NCBI RefSeq assembly: GCF_011089895.1
Contig: NZ_JAANAT010000001.1
Coordinates: 2,976,001 to 3,040,000 of the forward strand
Direction of reading: 5' to 3'
Origin: Mucilaginibacter inviolabilis
GTDB lineage: Bacteria; Bacteroidota; Bacteroidia; Sphingobacteriales; Sphingobacteriaceae
Length of the DNA: 64,000 nucleotides
Shown here: piece after piece, positions 51,639 through 60,075 of the stretch
How the letters are laid out: every line of letters begins with the position of its first letter
How positions within the stretch are numbered: position 1 is the stretch's first letter
Translations under genes and position numbers: made by a program
The notes under the pieces: model-generated
The model's input: the letters and a program-made list of their open reading frames with translations, nothing else
Told to the model about the DNA's origin: nothing
Databases searched by the model: none

Positions 51639-52802
51639 ATGATCAACCTAAAATTTCACAAACATCTACTGGCTAAAGCACTGCTTTGTTTATTGCCATT
51701 TTTATTACCTGCCATTACGCTCCGGGCACAAAAAGCAACCAAGAAACCTAAATATGTAATTATTGGGTACGTTGGCGGTTATAAAGGTGTAGCCAACATG
51801 GAAATGGTGAACCCCGAAAAACTGACCCACATTAACTATGCTTTTGTCAACGTAAAAAACAACCGGGCCTTTTTAAGTCACGAAAGAACGGATACCATTA
51901 ATTTCCGGAACCTGGTACAGCTTAAAAAGCGTAATCCTGCACTTAAAGTGCTCATATCTATAGGCGGTTGGACCTGGAGCGGCAACTTCTCCGATGCAGT
52001 ATTGACCGATACCGCTCGCGAAGCTTTCTCGGCCAGCGCGGTAGCCATCATTAAAAAATTTGATCTTGACGGTATTGATATCGACTGGGAGTACCCCGGT
52101 ATGGCTGGCAACACCGGTAATACTTATCGCCCCGAAGATAAGGTAAACTATACGCTGATGTTTAAAGCCCTGCGACATGACCTGGATATACTGGAAAAAC
52201 AGGCGGGCAAAAAGCTGCTGTTGACTACGGCGGTTGGAGGGTTTAAACGTTTTTTAGATCATACCGAAATGGATAAAGCTCAGCAATATTTGGACTATAT
52301 AAACCTCATGACATATGATTATTTCCAGGATGGATCAGGCATCGCAGTTCATCATACCAACCTGTACGCCTCCAAACAATACCAGACAGAAAACTATGCC
52401 GATAAAGCTGTATCCGATTTTATTGCCGCCGGTGTGCCTGCCAGCAAATTGGTATTAGGCGTGGCTTTTTATGGTAGATCCTCAAAAGTACTGGATGTTG
52501 CCCAGAATGGGTTGGGGATGAAAAGGGCAGAATATGTACATGTGGGAGGTTATACACTGATCAAAGACAGTTTGCTAAACCGCAATGGTTTTAAATATTA
52601 TCGCGACCGCAATGCTGATGCCCCTTACCTATTCAACGCGGCTACCAAACAATTTATATCATATGATGATGAATGGTCGATAAAAGCTAAATGCCATTAT
52701 CTGATCAAACATAAAATGGCCGGGGTGATGTTTTGGGAATATGCTGATGATAAAAAGGAATATTTGCTTAATGAAATAGATGCAAGATTGAAGGCGAAGT
52801 AA
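51639..52802 (+). CDS. Glycoside hydrolase family 18 chitinase
   Basis: Secreted chitinase of 387 residues. A signal peptide ends near TLRAQ (about residue 30). The GH18 catalytic motif DGIDIDWE is intact at residues 144-151 with catalytic Glu 151. Other barrel signatures are LKVLISIGGWTWSGNFSDA, INLMTYDYFQDG and the final GVMFWEYADDKKEYLLN. It cuts chitin or related GlcNAc polymers with retention. No chitin-binding module is present. It is co-transcribed with the COG4299 gene upstream. Confidence 0.94.
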   Translation: MINLKFHKHLLAKALLCLLPFLLPAITLRAQKATKKPKYVIIGYVGGYKGVANMEMVNPEKLTHINYAFVNVKNNRAFLSHERTDTINFRNLVQLKKRNPALKVLISIGGWTWSGNFSDAVLTDTAREAFSASAVAIIKKFDLDGIDIDWEYPGMAGNTGNTYRPEDKVNYTLMFKALRHDLDILEKQAGKKLLLTTAVGGFKRFLDHTEMDKAQQYLDYINLMTYDYFQDGSGIAVHHTNLYASKQYQTENYADKAVSDFIAAGVPASKLVLGVAFYGRSSKVLDVAQNGLGMKRAEYVHVGGYTLIKDSLLNRNGFKYYRDRNADAPYLFNAATKQFISYDDEWSIKAKCHYLIKHKMAGVMFWEYADDKKEYLLNEIDARLKAK

Positions 52803-52841
52803 AAGAGAAGTTCGTTATTCACAGTTTTAAAGCTCATAAAG

Positions 52842-52934
52842 AATATGTCATTGCGAGCGCAGCGTGGCAATCTCCTCGCTTGCATATTAAACGCGAGGAG
52901 ATTGCTTCGTCGTTCCTCCTCGCAATGACATATT
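52842..52934. repeat. REP-like palindrome (GTCATTGCGAG type)
   Basis: Outer arms AATATGTCATTGCGAG and CTCGCAATGACATATT, inner arms GCAATCTCCTCGC and GCGAGGAGATTGC. A decayed half copy (GGAGATTGCTTTGTGCCTCA) occurs at about 56731-56758. It lies between convergent GH18 and ThuA genes. Confidence 0.75.
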
Positions 52935-52994
52935 TTTTATAAGTGATTGATTTTGTGCCTCATCTGCACATCTGGAATTTGCACATTTGCACAT

Positions 52995-53747
52995 CTACTT
53001 CCTCCCCAACCACAGCACCGCATTCTCAAACAGTTTGTTCTGAATATCCGACGTAAATATCTGATCACCGTGGCCCATGTTGATGTACAGCATTTTGTAT
53101 TTGGTATTCGTCCAAACTACCGGAATATCGCCCTCGCGGATGATGTCCTTTTTACCCAGGGGATAATTTGCCGGATCGAGCGTGACCAAAACTTTAATGT
53201 CTTTGTTTAGCCGGGGACTTGGCTTCCACCCATACCATTCGTTGATGGGCGAAACAAAATGAGCAGGAATGCCTTTAGTCACCGCGTGTTTAGTATCATC
53301 AACCAGCAGTTTCGCCGGCAATGGGGGCCAACTGTTGTTATAAAAAACCGAGCTACCTAAAAAGCTCACAAACCAGGGCCATTTGGTATACTTATCGTTA
53401 TACCCGGCTACATGAAAGCCGATCCAGGCGCCGCCATTATCCATATATTTTACAAAAGCGGTGCGCTGCTCTTCATTCTGCGGAAAATCATTTAGCCAGA
53501 TGATTAACTGGTAATTTTTCAGATTATCATCGTTCAGATTTTTCCAGTTGGTGGTGGCCTCGAAAGTAAAGCCATCTTTAGCTGCCAGATCAGTAAAGTA
53601 CTTAATGGCATCGTTGGCAAAATCAACATGATCTGATTCGACAGTGGTGGTGTAAAGGGCCAGCATTTTAAATTTAGATCCCTGGGCAAGCACTACAGTA
53701 CAACACATAACGGTTATCAGCAGACAAAACAGTTTTTTAAACATCAT
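52995..53747 (-). CDS. ThuA-like domain secreted protein (third in cluster, diverged)
   Basis: A 250-residue exported protein with signal peptide MFKKLFCLLITVMCCTVVLA. It has the ThuA (trehalose utilisation, glutamine-amidotransferase-like) fold: YQLIIWLNDFP, the YMDNGGAWIGFHVAGYND segment and DIPVVWTNTKYKMLYINMGH. It is clearly related to the next two ThuA genes but more diverged (VESDHVDFAN replaces GGHxxFxxxA). A start at 53771 would overlap the upstream stop as ATGA and allow translational coupling. Similar proteins are suspected to act on sugars, without proven chemistry. Confidence 0.88.
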   Translation of the reverse strand: MMFKKLFCLLITVMCCTVVLAQGSKFKMLALYTTTVESDHVDFANDAIKYFTDLAAKDGFTFEATTNWKNLNDDNLKNYQLIIWLNDFPQNEEQRTAFVKYMDNGGAWIGFHVAGYNDKYTKWPWFVSFLGSSVFYNNSWPPLPAKLLVDDTKHAVTKGIPAHFVSPINEWYGWKPSPRLNKDIKVLVTLDPANYPLGKKDIIREGDIPVVWTNTKYKMLYINMGHGDQIFTSDIQNKLFENAVLWLGRK

Positions 53748-53767
53748 ATGAGTATTTATTATCAACA

Positions 53768-54523
53768 TCATTTACCTGCAGCCCAAAAAATAGCGTTAGT
53801 GACCAATTTTACCCAGGCCGGATTATCCAGCAGGTTTGGCGAATGCCCCATGAAAATGTAAACGTTACGGGCCTTTTTCTGCTCGTTAGTCCAAACCACC
53901 GGATGGTCTCCCATTTTAATATCGCCTTGAGGATCGTAGGTTGATTCATCAACGCTGGCCAGCACATGCACATTGGGGCGCGGACTTTTATCATAGGTAT
54001 ACCACTCCTCCTGTTGTATCAGGAATGACGCAGGCACGCCTTTCATTACCGGGTGCTTTTTATCCTCAACATTTACCTTCCCTTTGGCAAAGGTGGCTAT
54101 GTAATTTTTGAAGCTGATACCGCCCATAAAATTCGAGAACCATTGCCACTCATGATAACCATCAAACTCGCCCAGGAGCGTTGCGTGGTGAAAGCCAACC
54201 CAACCACCTTTACCTTCGTCGATATATTTCTGGAAGGCGGCCACAGCTTTATCGGTCCAGGCATAGGGGGCATAGTCTAATTGCAAAAACAATTGATACT
54301 GGCTCAAAAAGGCGTCGTCTATTTTGTCGGTATTTTGAATATAATCGATAGTAAACCCTTTTTCGGCGGCCAGTTTATCCAGCCATACTTTAGCGCGTTT
54401 GGAGAACTCGATATGGTGCCCGCCGTTTTCATACAAGGCCAATACTCTAAAATGTTTAGTTTGCGCATGAACGTTAAAGCAAATAAATAGGCCAAGGCAA
54501 ATGAACAGCAGTAGTTTTTTCAT
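53768..54523 (-). CDS. ThuA-like domain secreted protein
   Basis: A 251-residue exported protein, signal peptide ending NVHAQ (about residue 21). Features are ALYENGGHHIEFSKRAKVWL, the IDEGKGGWVGFHHATLLGEF turn, WYTYDKSPRPNVHVLASVDE and GDHPVVWTNEQKKARNVYIF. These match the ThuA fold, which lacks the cysteine nucleophile of true class I amidotransferases. It forms an operon with the DUF4468 gene upstream and the diverged ThuA gene downstream. Its sequence is closest to the divergent 55278 gene. Confidence 0.9.
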   Translation of the reverse strand: MKKLLLFICLGLFICFNVHAQTKHFRVLALYENGGHHIEFSKRAKVWLDKLAAEKGFTIDYIQNTDKIDDAFLSQYQLFLQLDYAPYAWTDKAVAAFQKYIDEGKGGWVGFHHATLLGEFDGYHEWQWFSNFMGGISFKNYIATFAKGKVNVEDKKHPVMKGVPASFLIQQEEWYTYDKSPRPNVHVLASVDESTYDPQGDIKMGDHPVVWTNEQKKARNVYIFMGHSPNLLDNPAWVKLVTNAIFWAAGK

Positions 54524-54552
54524 ATATTTTTAGTTGTAGTGTTTGTAAGATT

Positions 54553-55095
54553 TTATTTATCCATAATGGTTTTTAGCGAGGCCAGGAGTGTACGCGAGTT
54601 GTTATTTAAACCGGTAAACAATCGTTTATCTTCTGCCGACCAGGGGTGTCCGCGGCGATAATCCCACCAGCGATATTCAATTTTGGAGTATTCATTGGTG
54701 ATACCTTTTTCTATCGGCTTTTCGTAATAATTATAGGCGCGATAGGTATATCCGGTATCTGTCACCGCAATAGCTACATTGAACCTTAACCAATAATAGT
54801 TCCCCGAATCGCTGGTGACCACTTTGAACAATCCAAAGCCATTAATGGTTCCGGCTTGCCGATCAATAACAACTTTACCTTCCGACTGATCCGGGAACAC
54901 CATACTAAACCATTTACTTGCCCGCTTAAATAGTTCGGCTTTACCGGCCATATTTTTCGAAGCGTTTTCATAGCTTAACTTTCCCTTATTCATAGGGATA
55001 TCAATTTTAGCGGTATCTGTTTGCGCAAATGCAAAAGCAGGCAAAGCCAAACAACAGGCCATCAAGCAAAGAATAATAAGCGGGGTTCTTTTCAT
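54553..55095 (-). CDS. DUF4468-like exported protein
   Basis: A 180-residue exported protein, signal peptide ending AFAQ (about residue 25). It resembles DUF4468 proteins with a TBP-like fold: ELFKRASKWFSMVF, GKVVIDRQAGTINGFGLFKV and FNVAIAVTDTGYTYRAYNYY. Function is unknown; the domain is common in Bacteroidota envelope proteins. It is the first gene of the minus-strand ThuA operon and is divergent from a third ThuA gene across a 182-base spacer holding the 19-bp motif. Confidence 0.8.
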   Translation of the reverse strand: MKRTPLIILCLMACCLALPAFAFAQTDTAKIDIPMNKGKLSYENASKNMAGKAELFKRASKWFSMVFPDQSEGKVVIDRQAGTINGFGLFKVVTSDSGNYYWLRFNVAIAVTDTGYTYRAYNYYEKPIEKGITNEYSKIEYRWWDYRRGHPWSAEDKRLFTGLNNNSRTLLASLKTIMDK

Positions 55096-55191
55096 ATAGG
55101 TTACAGGTAATCAAATGAGGGGTGCTACGTCAGCAACCCTACAGCAACCAAATATCCTAATTTGCAGCTGTAAAAAGCCTTTATACCTGCC

Positions 55192-55210
55192 CTACTTTAC
55201 CACTACGATA
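55192..55210 (+). promoter_or_regulatory. 19-bp shared promoter motif, copy 2
   Basis: CTACTTTACCACTACGATA, identical to the minus strand of 50247-50265; similarity extends to 24 positions with two mismatches. It lies between the divergent DUF4468/ThuA operon (start 55095) and the ThuA gene at 55278, so it could control both. Confidence 0.55.
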
Positions 55211-55277
55211 CGCTGATTACCGTTTTTGAATAAAAAGTTTCGGCTATAATTGCCCGACCTAAACCGAAGGTCGTGCT

Positions 55278-56048
55278 ATGAAAACATTTAAAATTATTGC
55301 CATCGTTTTACTGCTCGTTACTGGCAGTTCACTCATTAGCGTTGCTCAAAATAAACACCCGCGTTTCCGGGCTATTGCCATTGCCGAAGTTGGCGGGGGA
55401 CATGCCTTGTTTGATGCCGCCGCCAAAATATGGCTGGACAAGCTGGCCATCGATAGCAACTTTACCATTGATTATATTACCGATACCAAACCCATAACCA
55501 AGGATTTTTTAAAACAATATCAATTGTTTATCCAACTGGATTATCCGCCCTATCCCTGGGGACCAGAAGCTCAGGCGGCTTTTACAGAGTACCTGGAACA
55601 AGGTAAAGGTGGCTGGATTGGTTTTCACCATCCTACCCTGCTGGGTGTGTTTGATGGTTACCCCATGTGGCAGTGGTATTGCCAGTTTATGGGTGGCATT
55701 GAATTTAAGGATACCATACACGGCGGCACAACTGCCTTACTCACCGTTGAAGATAAAAACCACCCTATTATGGCAGGCTTACCGGCATCATTCACCACCA
55801 GGGATGAGTGGTATACCTACAATAAAAGTCCGCGCCCCAATGTGCATGTATTAGCCAGTATTGACGAAAACACCTACGTACCGGATAAGCCCATCAAAAT
55901 GGGCGATCACCCGGTGATATGGACAAATGAGCATATCAAGGCCAAAAATATCTACATAGCCATGGGCCACTTCCCCGAACTTTTTCAGGACAGCACGTTT
56001 ACGACGTTGGTGAGAAACACGATATTCTGGACGGTGAAATCTAATTAG
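55278..56048 (+). CDS. ThuA-like domain secreted protein
   Basis: A 256-residue exported protein, signal peptide ending SVAQ (about residue 24). It is closely similar to the 53768 gene: AEVGGGHALFDAAAKIWLDK, LEQGKGGWIGFHHPTLLGVF, EWYTYNKSPRPNVHVLASID and MGDHPVIWTNEHIKAKNIYI. The pair probably arose by duplication with inversion. It is monocistronic. It may act on sugars with the neighbouring hydrolases, but nothing in the sequence fixes a reaction. Confidence 0.9.
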   Translation: MKTFKIIAIVLLLVTGSSLISVAQNKHPRFRAIAIAEVGGGHALFDAAAKIWLDKLAIDSNFTIDYITDTKPITKDFLKQYQLFIQLDYPPYPWGPEAQAAFTEYLEQGKGGWIGFHHPTLLGVFDGYPMWQWYCQFMGGIEFKDTIHGGTTALLTVEDKNHPIMAGLPASFTTRDEWYTYNKSPRPNVHVLASIDENTYVPDKPIKMGDHPVIWTNEHIKAKNIYIAMGHFPELFQDSTFTTLVRNTIFWTVKSN

Positions 56049-56309
56049 TGAATTAGTGATTGGGAACAATTTTTTTTGGTGTAATCGGAACAGAACCGCT
56101 TAATATGCCATAAAAGTGGGTTTACATGGTTTACACTTTTTATGGTTAAAATTTATTTAATTAATTGATTTTTAACTAGTTAATTAAATTTTATACCAAA
56201 TTTGTGTTAACCGACTTTTTAGAGCTTTTGCCTTCTTAACATCTGCCGCCCGATGCAGGGTAATAGCTAATAAAAAAACAGTGGTGCTGATGATTATCCT
56301 GTTCCATAA

Positions 56310-56353
56310 ACCCCTTCCTCCCCTTCCCGAGGGAAGGAATCGCACCGGGCCTT
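56310..56353. repeat. Short type C repeat
   Basis: CCCCTTCCTCCCCTTCCCGA-GGGAAGG followed by AATCGCAC, as in 43330-43452 and 8571-8702. Confidence 0.6.
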
Positions 56354-56403
56354 AGCTCTTTTCATGGAGGTCATACTGGTTTTTAATTAGTGATTTTTCT
56401 TCT

Positions 56404-56720
56404 CCCGTCAGCAGATAAGCTTCGGGCGAAAGCGGGCAGAACAATGGTGGCTTGTGCGGATGCAGGGCATAGCAAGTTTTTGCTGAAGCGCAGCGGATTG
56501 CGCGAACGAAGTGGGGCAAAATAATTGCGGCCCAGGTTCTGTCCGCTTTGCAGGGTAAAGGCCATGAGCCAAAGAAGCATTTCTGCTGACTTGATTTATT
56601 CGTTGTTGTTTATTTTTTATCGGTGCTCATTATCTCGCTTCGCTCGGTCTTGGTTACTTTGTATCAAGACAAAGTAACAGCCACAGCGGCAATTGAGCGC
56701 TCTACGACATGCATTATTCG
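56404..56720. repeat. Dispersed ~250-bp repeat, copy 2
   Basis: Second copy of the element at 38648-38910, same orientation. It carries an insertion of about 60 bases before the GGTTACTTTGT-ACAAAGTAAC hairpin. The minus-strand LRFSKNLLCPASAQATIVLP frame is preserved. Confidence 0.75.
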
Positions 56721-57047
56721 TCCTGTATAAAGGAGATTGCTTTGTGCCTCACAATGACGCGGTGATATTTGATATTGTTAAATCTATAAGGCCTGATGAG
56801 CGTTCTCAAATGTCAGCACAAGTACCAATAATATCAATGCAGGACACCTCTACATTAACACTACAAAAACCCTCAAAAGGCCCTGATATGACTAATAACA
56901 AGTATATACACTCCACTACAAACAAAACATTTACCCTTTATATTAAAATGTTTTTTAAATTACCTTTTTAATCCAATTACCGTGCTCGCCTGATAATGCC
57001 GGTTTTATAAAACATTTTAAAATACCTCCTCGGGGGAAGCTTTGTTG

Positions 57048-59966
57048 ATGAAGAAAATCATTCTGTTGATTATTATTTACCACGCTTTGGTTTTTGTTGC
57101 CGGTGCGCAAACTACCATAGGTGTGCCCGCTATTAAAAATTACACGCATACAGATTATAACGCCAGTACCGAAGTATGGGATGTAAAGCAGGACCGCAAT
57201 GGCATACTTTATTTTGCCAATAACGACGGACTTTTAACTTTTGACGGCAGTTACTGGAAAATATACCCTTTACCCAATAAGGGCACCATCAAAGCCCTGG
57301 CTATTGACCCCGATGGAAAGATATTTGTAGGCGGACAGGATGAGATAGGCTACTTTTTCCCGGATGCGAACGGCATTTTAAAATATCATTCCATTAAGCA
57401 GCTCATGCCGCAGAAAGCAAGACAGTTTGCCGATATATGGAGCATTGTGCTGTTCAAAAATGAAGTTTTCTTCCGCACTATTGAATGTGTTTTTGAGTAC
57501 AATAACAACGAGATCAAAACATTTGATGCGCCGGGCGGCTGGAGATTGCTGTCAAAAGCCGGATCGCAACTCTTTGCGGAAGATAAGGACGAGGGCCTGA
57601 TGTTTTTTAAAGATTATCAATGGCAGCCCTGCCATACCCAATTGCCTACTGCCAGTCTGCATATTACCGGGGTGATGGATTATAATCGTGATACGGTACT
57701 GCTTACTACGCTGAAACAGGGCTTATTTTTATTAACCGGATCAACCTTAATCAAAAAACCTACCGCTATTGACCCCATTTTACAGAACGACCTGGTAAAC
57801 TGCGCCAAAAAAATAGGCGATGACCGCTATGCCATCGGCACCAAGGCCCGCGGCCTGATTATTATTGACGGCAAAGGCAATGTGGTAGAACGATTCTCCA
57901 ACAACGAAGGGCTGCAAAACAATAACGTGCTTGGCCTCTTGCTCGACCGTGACAAAAACCTGTGGCTCGGCCTGGAAAGCGGGATTGATTTTATCAACTA
58001 TAACACCTCGGTTAAGCGTATTTATGCCAATAAGGATAACCAGTTAAAAAGTAACGCGGTAAGTGTGTTTAACCAAAAATTATTCATAGGTACCTCAAAC
58101 GGGCTATACAGCGTTCCGCTTGATGCACAGCAAAAAGATATCAGCAATAATAAAGGGGTATTTACCGAGGTAGAAAACACCAAGGGACAGGTATGGAGCC
58201 TGCGCGAAATAAACCACCATTTGCTGGTTGGGCATGAGGATGGCGCCTTAGTGGTTGATAATAACCATGTAAAACAGATCACTAACCGGGAAGGTGCCTG
58301 GCGGTTTGTGTCCATCCCTTCCTCGCCCGATATTATTGCGGGCACTTACACAGGTTTGCAATTGATCAAAAACAATGGCAATGATTTTAAGGCTGATGTT
58401 AAAATGGATGCCCTGTATGAGTCGCTACCCACGTTGGCAAAAGACAATGACGAGCACGTGATATGGGCCTCGCACTCCTATCGTGGGGTTTATAAGATCC
58501 AGCTATCTGCTGATAGAAGAAAGATCATTCGTTATACCCAATACACCGATCGTAACGGTTTGCCTTCGGTGATGAACAATCACGCTTATTTCATCAGGGG
58601 TAAAATTCTGGTAGCTACCGAAAAGGGCGTTTATGAATATAATGTAAACCAAAACAGGTTTGAACCATCGGCATTCTACAATCAGGCTTTGGGCAATACC
58701 TATATAGAGCATCTAATTGCCGATTCTACAGGTAATATCTGGTTTATCAGTAATCAGCGGGCTGGCGTTATGGATTTTAGTAAACCATCAAGCGGCAAGT
58801 CATATACCGTGATCTATTTTCCCGAACTGGCTGGGCAAACCGTAAAGGGTGCCGGGTACATTTACCCTTACGATAAAGAAAACATCTTTGTGGGTTCCAA
58901 CAATGGGGTGTTTCATTTAAATTACCGGCAATATGTACAGTCGGAAACCAAACTGAACGTGTTATTAACCACCGTAAAGGCCATTGCCGAAAAAGACAGC
59001 CTGATATTTGGCGGCTACTTTATGAAGGATAATGAGGTGGCCGGCATTCAGGGCAAAAAGCAGATCGTTACTTTATCTAATCATTGGAATTCCTTTCATT
59101 TTGAATACTCATCAACCCTGTTTGCGCAAAAAAGTAACGAAGAATTTTCCTATAAGCTGGAAGGTTTTGATAACGAATGGTCAAAATGGTCGGTAAAAAC
59201 CGAGAAGGATTATACCAATTTGCCTTACGGCCGGTACACCTTTTTGGTAAGGGTACGCAATAACCTTGGTAATGCCTCGGCACCGGTAAGTTATACTTTT
59301 GTGGTTGATCCTGCCTGGTACCAAACTATCTGGGCCTACCTTTTTTATCTTTTGCTCGTGATCTTCGCTATCTACCTCACCTTTAAAGAGCAACGGAAAC
59401 GCTTCGACCTGCATCAGCAAAAACATGAGGAAGAACAGCGCCGCCTGAGCTACCTGCACAGCCTGGAGCTCGACCGGAACGAGAAAGAGATCATCGCCCT
59501 GAAAAACAACAACCTGGAATCGGAATTAAACTATAAAAACAAGGAGTTGGCCACCATTACCATGCACCTGGTGGAGCGTGGCCGTATCCTGCTCAATATT
59601 CGTGAAGAACTGGTGGCCGCCATTAAAAAAGTGAACATGCCCGATCTGACCCACGAATTCCGGAATGTTTTTAAGCTGGTAACCGATACCGAAAAAAAGG
59701 ACGACGACTGGAACCACTTTGCCATTTACTTTGACCAGGTACACAACAATTTCCTTTCCATCATGAAAACCCGGTTCCCGGGGCTTAGTCCTACCGATCT
59801 GAAACTGTGTGCTTATCTGCGGCTTAATCTCACCTCTAAAGAAATAGCCCAGCTCATGAACATCTCACTCAAAGGTGTCGAGATCAGCCGGTATCGTGTG
59901 CGCAAAAAACTGGGTTTAGCTACGGAGGTTAATTTGTATGATTTTTTGATTGATATAACGAAGTAG
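57048..59966 (+). CDS. Membrane-anchored Reg_prop/Y_Y_Y-domain LuxR-type regulator
   Basis: A 972-residue one-component sensor-regulator. A signal peptide (ends VAGAQ) leads into a periplasmic beta-propeller of Reg_prop repeats (about residues 40-640, for example VWDVKQDRNGILYFANNDGL and LGLLLDRDKNLWLGLESGID). A Y_Y_Y domain follows (about 670-750, YKLEGFDNEWSKWSVKTEKD). Then come a membrane helix (IWAYLFYLLLVIFAIYLTF, about 760), a coiled coil, and a cytoplasmic LuxR-like helix-turn-helix (LTSKEIAQLMNISLKGVEIS, about 930-950). There is no kinase or receiver domain, so DNA binding must be controlled through the membrane. ATG 57048 is chosen over TTG 57042. Targets may be the ThuA and GH genes nearby. 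Confidence 0.92.
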   Translation: MKKIILLIIIYHALVFVAGAQTTIGVPAIKNYTHTDYNASTEVWDVKQDRNGILYFANNDGLLTFDGSYWKIYPLPNKGTIKALAIDPDGKIFVGGQDEIGYFFPDANGILKYHSIKQLMPQKARQFADIWSIVLFKNEVFFRTIECVFEYNNNEIKTFDAPGGWRLLSKAGSQLFAEDKDEGLMFFKDYQWQPCHTQLPTASLHITGVMDYNRDTVLLTTLKQGLFLLTGSTLIKKPTAIDPILQNDLVNCAKKIGDDRYAIGTKARGLIIIDGKGNVVERFSNNEGLQNNNVLGLLLDRDKNLWLGLESGIDFINYNTSVKRIYANKDNQLKSNAVSVFNQKLFIGTSNGLYSVPLDAQQKDISNNKGVFTEVENTKGQVWSLREINHHLLVGHEDGALVVDNNHVKQITNREGAWRFVSIPSSPDIIAGTYTGLQLIKNNGNDFKADVKMDALYESLPTLAKDNDEHVIWASHSYRGVYKIQLSADRRKIIRYTQYTDRNGLPSVMNNHAYFIRGKILVATEKGVYEYNVNQNRFEPSAFYNQALGNTYIEHLIADSTGNIWFISNQRAGVMDFSKPSSGKSYTVIYFPELAGQTVKGAGYIYPYDKENIFVGSNNGVFHLNYRQYVQSETKLNVLLTTVKAIAEKDSLIFGGYFMKDNEVAGIQGKKQIVTLSNHWNSFHFEYSSTLFAQKSNEEFSYKLEGFDNEWSKWSVKTEKDYTNLPYGRYTFLVRVRNNLGNASAPVSYTFVVDPAWYQTIWAYLFYLLLVIFAIYLTFKEQRKRFDLHQQKHEEEQRRLSYLHSLELDRNEKEIIALKNNNLESELNYKNKELATITMHLVERGRILLNIREELVAAIKKVNMPDLTHEFRNVFKLVTDTEKKDDDWNHFAIYFDQVHNNFLSIMKTRFPGLSPTDLKLCAYLRLNLTSKEIAQLMNISLKGVEISRYRVRKKLGLATEVNLYDFLIDITK

Positions 59967-59987
59967 CCTGTATATCATTTCAAAGGC

Positions 59988-60060
59988 TGTCATGCTGAGC
60001 CCGTCGAAGCATGGTGGGCAGGCCTCTGCGCGCGATACTTCGACAAGCTCAGTATGACAA
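59988..60060. repeat. REP-like palindrome (GTCATGCTGA type)
   Basis: TGTCATGCTGAGCCCGTCGA pairs with TCGACAAGCTCAGTATGACA. It sits between the convergent Y_Y_Y regulator and thioredoxin genes. Confidence 0.75.
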
Positions 60061-60075
60061 GCCCTGTTTTACACC

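Larger units (their letters stand above)
56049..57047. other. Repeat-rich non-coding spacer
   Basis: About 1 kb with no credible gene. It contains a GAATTAGTGATT stretch similar to 38600-38630, an AT-rich part, a short type C repeat (56310-56353), the second copy of the ~250-bp repeat (56404-56720) and a decayed REP half (about 56731-56758). The final 200 bases are AT-rich and should contain the promoter of the Y_Y_Y regulator. Confidence 0.65.

Noticed and set aside
54786-54971. Short minus-strand frame inside the DUF4468 gene
   Set aside because: It is an alternative frame of a gene with a signal peptide and conserved domain.
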